Assembly: GCA_051453625.1 (NCBI GenBank)
Contig: JBOZIK010000001.1
Span: 63,692,677 to 63,718,823 of the forward strand
Direction: 5' to 3'
Origin: Welwitschia mirabilis
Taxonomy: Eukaryota; Gnetophyta; Gnetopsida; Welwitschiales
Length of the DNA stretch: 26,147 nt
Shown: positions 19,981 to 26,147 of the stretch, one piece after another
How positions within the stretch are numbered: the first letter of the stretch is position 1
Layout of the letters: each line of letters starts with the position of its first letter
Made by a program: the position numbers and the translations under genes
The notes under the pieces: generated by a model
Told to the model about the DNA's origin: nothing
Seen by the model: only the letters and a program-made list of their open reading frames with translations
Database searches by the model: none

Positions 19981-20620
19981 AATCCTTTATAAACTATATT
20001 AAAATGAAGGTTTTGCAAGTGGATAGAGGGAAAATAAAATAAGAGCAATTTTCTAGGTAGATCTTTGTCAAATCATTGTATCATTAATCACTTAATCAAT
20101 CTTCATTACTACTTGGATTTTGTGAAGAAACCTAGAAATAATATTTTTATTTTCTTTATTAATTTTTTAAATGCTAATGATTCAATAAAAAAGGTTGAAT
20201 CATGATAGTGTCTATTTAATATAGGTGTGATTATAAATATTTTTTATATTAAATAAATTATATAAATTTATTATTAGATTTAAAGATGTTAATTTAAAAT
20301 ATTCTTTTGATATTTTAAGTGAAATTAAAGTAAAATGAGGATCTTTTCTTTCTCCTACATTATTCAAGACTTTAATTGATGAATTGAATAAAATGGATGC
20401 ATTGTATATCCATAGATCAATCTATTAAGATAGGTGATGTTTTAAAATATTCTACTTTATGTAGATGATGCCACATTAATTTTCACATTCAAAGGAGGTA
20501 TAAAAGATATGTTTCATATCATATTATCATATCAATCATTGAATATATTCTTATGACACATATCTTTAAAGGATATAGCATCTTAATCTTCATTAGCCTA
20601 GCCTATAAAATTAAATTTCC
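19981..20620 (+). pseudogene. LINE reverse transcriptase remnant
   Basis: The palm motifs appear in order. FFINFLNANDS at 20152-20184 corresponds to 'F.DF.KAFDS', with the first catalytic Asp changed to Asn and A kept two residues on. Next come CLFNIGVI (about 20208-20233), then SEIKVK, a stop, and GSFLSPTLFKTLIDEL (20318-20386), matching 'GV.QG..LSP.LF...I..L'. Last is LLYVDDATLIF at 20452-20484, with the YVDD catalytic pair intact; the common LINE form Y/FADD differs by one C-to-T change. The SPTLF and YVDD blocks are in different frames. Beyond 20500 the thumb region fades. Confidence 0.8.
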
Positions 20621-22200
20621 TTTATATGATTCATAAATTAGAAAAACACATTCATGGAGCATGTATTAAGAGAGAAAACATAGAGGATGAAAGTATCCCA
20701 AATTGTGTAAAGAGGTTAGTAAAGATAAGAGGGAAAAAATAGAAAGAGGATGAAAAAGGCTTCTTGTACACATTGTAATAGCATTCACACTTGTCTCATA
20801 TTCTATTTTAACATTTAACCTCTTAGAAAAAGTACACCCTTTCTCTTCTTTCTTTGTTTATTTGTTACATTTTTTTTCATTTGTATGTATCTTAATATAT
20901 ATATATATTATATATATAGACATTTATTTTACTACCACATGTATTACTTATACTTTAATGCATTATTAGCCTATTTTTTATCCTTTATTGTAATATAATC
21001 ATGGTTTACTATACGTTTTCATTTATATTTAAATACCTTAGATGTTTTGTTATATATGTTTTTACATATATTTTATATGAGAAAGAAAAGATATCTAATT
21101 GAAGGGGTTAAATAGCTTTTAGTCATTATATGATTTTTATGACATTTTTACATGGATTATTATGAAGATGATGGAATTTTTAAATTCATCTTATACATAA
21201 TACCTATTCTCACATATATTTGTATAATTATATGTAAAGAGTACGCTCTTTATGTTAATTCAATTTTTTTATGTAATTATTCATGAGTTATTTTACATGT
21301 TTGATGATATTATAGTTAATTCATGTTCCACTTTATCATATTGTAACATTATTACATTTTATTTTTACATATTTTTAATGATTAATAATACAAAGAATTT
21401 ATCCATAAGTTATGCTTAATTTATTATTGCAATAGTGTTATTTATCATGATCTACATATGAATTTATGTTATAAACCATAATTGCTAAATTTTATATTTT
21501 ATATTATTTGTAGTGCTACATACTTCTGTCCACAAGAAGAACTCATAAAGCCCACATAGAATTATGTTAGAAAGTTTTATGATTTCATTATAATGATTTA
21601 ATTCTTCGTATCATGATGAAATGGAGTTATGAACTAAGATTTGGATGATATATTCCTATTACTTACTAGGTTATAATTAAAGTAGTTATAAGATACATTA
21701 ATAGTGTAGAGTGCAATAGGGAATGAGATACAACTAATATAACAAAGGAAAGAAAAACAAAAAATAGGAAATTATAGTAAATGAGAGAGAAAATTTTCTT
21801 TTATCTATAAATATATAATTTTTTAGTTTTACTTACTAGTTTTTAATATAGTAAATTAGTATTTATACTAAATTTTATAACTTAAAAACTTTATAATTTA
21901 AAAAAAGGAGACCATTTTTTAAAGAACTAGAGGAAAAGAGTTTTAAATTAAAGAGATAAAACTTTTAGCCAATATTTTATTTTATCCCTTTATTGTTATT
22001 TAGAAGTTCTTGGGTTGTATTGAGTTATCTATCATTTCCTCTAGATGTAAAAGATTTGTTTAATTTTGAGTTTGTCTAGCATATAAAGTAGATACATCTT
22101 TTAACTTAATTACATATTATTTACAATTTTTTCCCTTTAATGTTTGATACTCTATAGTACTCTATTTTATTCTCTAATGGAACATATTCTTATTGGATAT
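20621..22200. other. AT-rich stretch, mostly unassigned
   Basis: This follows the LINE RT and precedes the end of the gypsy pol. It should hold the LINE 3' end and, reading the minus strand, the 3' end and LTR of the gypsy element, but I cannot define an LTR border or a polypurine tract. It contains the AT microsatellite at 20894-20920. Confidence 0.45.
20894..20920. repeat. AT dinucleotide microsatellite
   Basis: An uninterrupted at-repeat of about seven units runs to 20908, followed by a ta-phase block to 20919. The two halves are self-complementary, so it could form a cruciform or hairpin. Confidence 0.85.
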
Positions 22201-23200
22201 TATCATAACATTAAAAATAGGTGATATTTTAAGTAGCTGGCTAAGTTAAAAACATGTACATTAACAAACATTTTATACAATCATTTAACTTTATTATATT
22301 ATAGCTTTTGCAATATCTTTCCTTGTGTTCTTTTTTCCTTATATGCCATGATAAAATTGCTGGCTTGAAAATAAGTTTGTTATATCCTTATTTTAGTATA
22401 CTTCATTAAATTTATGTCATTTTTTTGAATTTTTCTTAGCATTTCTTAATGTAAATCTACCATGTGTTAAGCAAATTCATTTATTATTTGTAAGCATTAA
22501 AAGTTATTTCCACAAAAATTAGATAAGTATGATGTCATTCATAAATAATTTTAAATGATACATCACCTATATTACAAATTGAATTTTTATAAGCAATTTT
22601 GCTTCCCTTTCTTAAGGTCTCCTCTATATAAAAACCTTAATAGATTTTCTACAGTTATATTTACTATATTGTTTCTTTAATTAATTTAAGAACATAATGC
22701 TGAAGAAGAACTAATACTAGTTCTCATGATTTTTTAAAGATATATTAAAAAATAAGTCATATATATAAAGTCATTAATAAAAATGATTTTATTTAATTCT
22801 TCACAAAGTCTTACTACTATTTTAAAGAATAAATAAGCTATATAAATAGTATATTCATTCTTACTACTAAGTATAAAATGTAACATCTTAGAAAATTAGT
22901 TTATAATAACAGATATGGTATTATTTCCTTAGATAAAATAGGTAATTAGGAATAAAAATATTCTTAATTATTTTCTCCTTTTATCCTTTTACATGTATTA
23001 TAATTTTTTAAATATTTATATACATTTTTGTATACTCTATGATAAAACTATGTTTTTGTCATTAATTCATACGTTTTTCAATACCAAGTAACCTATCATT
23101 TGTTCTTGATTCTTTTCTTCCATACATTTATTCTAAGGAATTTTATTAATATGCATAACCTTTCATCCTTGATTAAATGATTATATTTATATTAGATATG
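22200..23200 (-). pseudogene. Gypsy integrase remnant
   Basis: On the minus strand RLCILIKFLRINVW (about 23163-23122) matches the 'LCIP..SLR' block before the zinc finger; next come KTYELM and then NYNTCKRIKGENN (about 23005-22966), the 'C..C...K' half of the HHCC finger with its first Cys changed to Tyr. The core shows VVRLCEELNKIIFINDF (about 22820-22765), like 'vvRLHG.P..IVSDRD'. The tail reads IAYKNSICNIGDVSFKIIYE (about 22600-22540), then NEFA, stop, HMVDLH (about 22470-22440) and VHVFNLASYLKYH (about 22255-22215), the usual end of gypsy pol. I infer the catalytic set is not intact. Confidence 0.75.
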
Positions 23201-23299
23201 ATAATAAATAAAGGGTTCAGATGTATTTTACTTTAGATTTTGAAGAGCATCCTTAATTATCTTAAATCTTCATCCTTATGATAAATATTTTTTAAATAA

Positions 23300-23910
23300 A
23301 AGAAACATTCAAGAAGATTTAGACTTTAACTAAGCATGCATGTTTCTTTGTTAAGTATGTCCATCATTTTTTAATTATTATTTTCTTGTACCTAAGAATA
23401 AAATTTAATTATTTTGAATCTTATACCCATTTTTTATGCTTAGAATCAATTTGCCTTGCTAATTAATGTATTAAAAATATTTATGATTAGTATAGCATGT
23501 ACATTATTTATTTAAATTGTAATATATCCCATGTTTTAATGCTTACAAGATGAGATAAAATTTTGTCATATATAGGATGTATTTGATTATCTTGATTCAT
23601 TATGTTCATATGTAGACTTTATTTTTTAATTTCTTTTAAAACTCTAATTAATGAAATACTAAATTGGAAATATTTTTTTTCTTTTTGAAAACTTAAAATC
23701 TTTCTTAAGGATGTTGTTATCTACTAAAACATCCTATCCTTATTTATGGTGATTAAAATGGAAAAAAATATCATTAAAAAGTCCTAAAAAAACCTTCTAT
23801 ATAAGCTTTCCAATCCATGAAAGTTTCTAGCTTACCTTGTATTTTGTGTAAAATTCCATTCATTAATGGCTGCAACCTTACTTAGGTTTATTTTTACACC
23901 TTTTTTATAA
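23300..23910 (-). pseudogene. Gypsy RT connection and RNase H remnant
   Basis: The minus strand reads VKINLSKVAAINEW (about 23900-23858), then ARNFHGLESLYRRFFRTF (about 23833-23780), a clear match to the gypsy block 'VRSFLGL..FYRRFI..FS'. RNase H motifs follow: YDKILSHLVSIKTW (complement of 23529-23570), matching 'YDKEL.ALV.ALE.W', and KHKKWV near 23440-23420, matching 'R.AKWVE'. The Asp-containing start of RNase H is too eroded to read. Confidence 0.8.
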
Positions 23911-23959
23911 ATTATTATGATTTAAAGAACTAGTTATTCTTCTATTAATCTATATTTGT

Positions 23960-24630
23960 TTTAACTTTTAAAATTTTCTATTTTCTTAATCTTATCGAAT
24001 GTTTCATCTATTTTTTTATTAGTATTATATATTCGAATATTATCAAGTAAATTAATACAAGTTTTTAAGAAGATTTCATTATCATTTTTATAAAAATTTT
24101 AAGAGTTTTTTTAATCCAAGTGAACTAACCAATCATCCATATAATCTATTAGGTGTTTTAAAAATAATCATTTTTACTTATCCTCCTCTCTTATGCTAAT
24201 TTAATAATATCCAATTTTCAAAACAATATTATCACACTAATAATAGCTTGTTAAGCTATTTAAGATATCATTAATTCTTAACATTAAAAGTTAATACCTA
24301 ATAGTAATTTTGTTAATCTCTCTTAGATGCATATTTATTATCATCTTTTTTCTATATTTTTTTTATGTTAAAACCTTGAGCACAACATAGGAGACAATAT
24401 GTTATGAACAACTATTTTTCTAAATCTACCTTTATGTCTTCTTATTTTTCTTTAGTATCATTTAATTGATATCTCTATTAGGAAATCAGGCTTCTAGAAT
24501 AAACATTTTTTAATGTGCTATGACTTTCTCAAAAGCTATTTTAAGAAGAAATCATTATATCAATATGTTTGCAAATTATTGTGTTAATTCTTCAACTTTT
24601 AAAATCTCTTCCTATGCAACCTATGCATTC
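23960..24630 (-). pseudogene. Gypsy reverse transcriptase remnant
   Basis: A pre-RT block VEELTQ, stop, FANILI is near 24595-24560, like 'v.eLl..FadV.P'. The palm opens with EINKITIRY (complement of about 24320-24294), then stop, LLMLRINDILNSLTSYY and KIGYY, stop, ISIREEDK down to about 24170. This follows the gypsy 'R.LNK.T...YP.PRiDD.LD.L......FSK.DL..GYHQI.I...D' pattern. The catalytic box is LLDNI at 24036-24050 where the family has Y/F-x-DD, so the second Asp is Asn. Stops are frequent. The plus-strand frame at 24520-24702 is an antisense shadow. Confidence 0.8.
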
Positions 24631-26147
24631 TCTTATGTTGGTTTCATCCCCACTTCCAATGCATATCCATATTGCTTTTCTTTATTAACTGACTCTTTTT
24701 AATTAAATAGAAAATTTTTAAGAAGTAACTATCTTCTTATTCTTTTAACACATTTATTCTAATCCACTTATCATCTTTAATGATAAAGTAGGTGTTCTAG
24801 ATTCTATCATGTTTGCTTTGTACATAAAAATTCTAATGTTTTATGAAAAATATGGCATGCATTCATGATTAATATATTATATAAAACTTAATCATGATAA
24901 TTACACATATTAAAAATTATCAAACATTGTTTATTGACTATTACATGGTGATGTTTTTTAAGCCATCATACCTTACATGATGTGTGATATGTCTTTACTC
25001 ATAAAATCATTTTTGTGAAAACATTATTATTAAAGGTTTCACTATCTATAATGACTTTATAAAATTTATTACTACACTGGCATCTTTATTGCAAGGTTAA
25101 ATTATCCATATTTAACATCATTTATAGAGTATGTTTTTCACTCATTTAGTAGGTTTTTAATGAAATCAATAGTAAAACCTAGTCAGATATCATAAATAAT
25201 TAAAAGGCATAGCTTTCTAGAATTTTTTTTATCCTTTCTAGATTTTTTTGCAAGCATGATTCATTTATGATTCTATTGATAGATTCATAAGGGTGAATGG
25301 ATAAGCTAGTGATAAATTTGACATCTTAGATAACTCTCAAATTCACATAAATTATTATAGTTAACATAATATTTAAGGATGTATTAGAGATGTTCTAGAT
25401 GCATTATAGCTATAAACTTCCTTTGATGATTAAAGTAGGATTGTTCAAGGGCTAAATAATGGATTTTGAAGCATGCTCCATCACCTAGCCATCCAAATAA
25501 AGGTAAGAAATGAGTACAATCTTGACAAGATTTGTAGAGGTTTATTTGATAGCTCATTAATGAACTATTACATTTTGAATGGTCATCTCTCTAGCTTATA
25601 TAAATGAAGTAAGTGATCAATAAATAATCATTACATCTATTACTAAATTTATACTATAATTATCTAGCTACAATCTATCCAAACTAATGAATATTAACAT
25701 AATAAATTTATATTATAACAACCCATCTACTTCCATATAATTCTCACATATTGCTCATTCACTACCCACCTCCCACTTATTCAAACCTATGAAAACCCCC
25801 AGAGGCATTCCTTTCTATATATACTTTACATTAAAAAAGCTTATAACATTAGAGAATTTTAAATGAGTGTAACGTCCAAGTGTTTTACAATTAAAAATCT
25901 TCAAACTCAATCCTTTAATACTAAATGAAACATCCTGAATTTTCTCACTTTAAAATTTCATGTAGATTTAATGCCAAAAGTAACACCACAAAAATTTCTA
26001 CATCAACTAAAACTTGAATGCTAATAAATTATCATTGAGATTTTCTATGAAATAGTCTTAAATCAAAATATGAAACCCAAACTCAAAATTTTATTTTAAA
26101 TACTATTAGAAGTTGTTTTTCCCAAAGCCATTTTATGAGATGATAGC
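24631..26147. other. Unassigned; expected place of gypsy protease and gag
   Basis: By position this should carry the protease and gag of the minus-strand gypsy element, but no protease DSGA box, gag block or zinc knuckle is readable. Near the right end, 25740-25830 is unusually C-rich for this window and contains ctatatatac at 25813-25822. At 25868, 25926 and about 25979 there are three words of the type tgtaac(g/a)tcc spaced about 55 bases apart, reminiscent of the start of some gypsy LTRs in + orientation. This is too little to call an LTR. Confidence 0.35.

Larger units (their letters stand above)
18830..20620 (+). mobile_element. Decayed non-LTR retrotransposon (LINE)
   Basis: An endonuclease-like block near 18860-19260 is followed by an RT palm at 20152-20500, the order and spacing of an APE-type LINE ORF2. 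No LTRs or primer site flank it. The 5' end and 3' tail cannot be fixed; no clear poly-A or short tandem tail is visible downstream. It sits between E3 and the gypsy element, in the opposite direction to both. The clade is not resolved. The RT pattern (LFNIGV, then SPTLF, then LLYVDD) is not the one I would first expect for the common plant L1 group. Confidence 0.72.
22200..24630 (-). mobile_element. Ty3/gypsy element, decayed pol region, minus strand
   Basis: Reading the minus strand from high to low coordinate, the order is RT, RNase H, integrase zinc finger, integrase core, and the post-integrase block ending in the 'FNV.DL..YH' type. RT before integrase defines Ty3/gypsy, the reverse of the copia elements in this window. 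The pol spans about 2.4 kb, near the expected size, so large deletions are unlikely although frames shift often. No LTR is identified; the 5' part should lie at 24630-26147 or beyond the window. No chromodomain could be confirmed. Confidence 0.82.

Noticed and set aside
22879-22898. tgtaacatcttagaaaatta as a gypsy LTR start on the + strand
   Set aside because: It falls inside the minus-strand integrase region, whose motifs continue on both sides, so an LTR edge here is unlikely.
24520-24702. Plus-strand open frame of 60 codons
   Set aside because: It is antisense to the pre-RT part of the gypsy element and shows no motif.
2606-26147. Fungal RIP-mutated AT-rich isochore
   Set aside because: AT-rich decayed elements beside balanced DNA resemble RIP, but the copia and gypsy protein styles and the TGGTATCA-type primer sites are those of plants. 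A TpA/ApT index on both strands would test it.
1-26147. CRISPR array, tRNA, rRNA, bacterial operon or organelle insertion
   Set aside because: No spaced short repeats with unique spacers, no clover-leaf or rRNA core, no operon-like coding, and no organelle gene was recognised.
1-26147. A new defence, regulatory or biosynthetic system
   Set aside because: Everything that can be read belongs to known retroelement classes. The remaining unassigned stretches lack coding signal, so no new system can be supported from this sequence.

Overview
This window is AT-rich nuclear DNA, most likely from a seed plant. It is built almost entirely of decayed transposable elements. I find no intact host gene, tRNA, rRNA or CRISPR array. 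The plant reading rests on the style of the retroelement proteins: Ty1/copia gag, integrase and RNase H with initiator-Met-tRNA primer sites, a Ty3/gypsy pol ending in the usual post-integrase block, and a LINE. The genus cannot be told from this sequence.

Layout: (1) 1-2605 is non-coding DNA of balanced base composition, unlike everything to its right, and holds three of the five assembly gaps. (2) 2606-4614 is the 3' half of a Ty1/copia element (E1, + strand), cut off on its left by the composition boundary. (3) 4615-10136 is a nearly complete second copy of the same family (E2, + strand): LTR, primer site, gag, protease, integrase, RT, RNase H, LTR. The LTR at 4615-5217 is both the 3' LTR of E1 and the 5' LTR of E2, so the two form a tandem array with a shared LTR. 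(4) 10137-11549 is AT-rich and unassigned. (5) About 11550-17237 is a full-length decayed copia element of a different family (E3, - strand), with an internal duplication in its RT/RNase H region. (6) 17238-18829 is unassigned. (7) 18830-20620 is a decayed LINE (+ strand) with endonuclease and RT remnants. (8) 20620-22200 is unassigned and includes an AT microsatellite. (9) 22200-24630 is a decayed Ty3/gypsy pol (- strand), RT to integrase in the normal order. (10) 24630-26147 should hold that element's protease and gag, but I cannot recognise them.

All coding remnants are broken by stops and frameshifts. Many changed conserved residues fit C-to-T or G-to-A transitions, as expected for old, methylated, silenced elements. 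The longest surviving frame with a real domain is the 113-codon RT piece of E1 at 3559-3900, which keeps YVDD.

Assembly caution: all five N runs are exactly 100 bases, and each is flanked by two gap-free near-copies of the same sequence that touch the gap on both sides (516, 45, 203, 44 and 125 bp). These look like contig-end overlaps that were never merged, so about 930 bases are probably false duplication.
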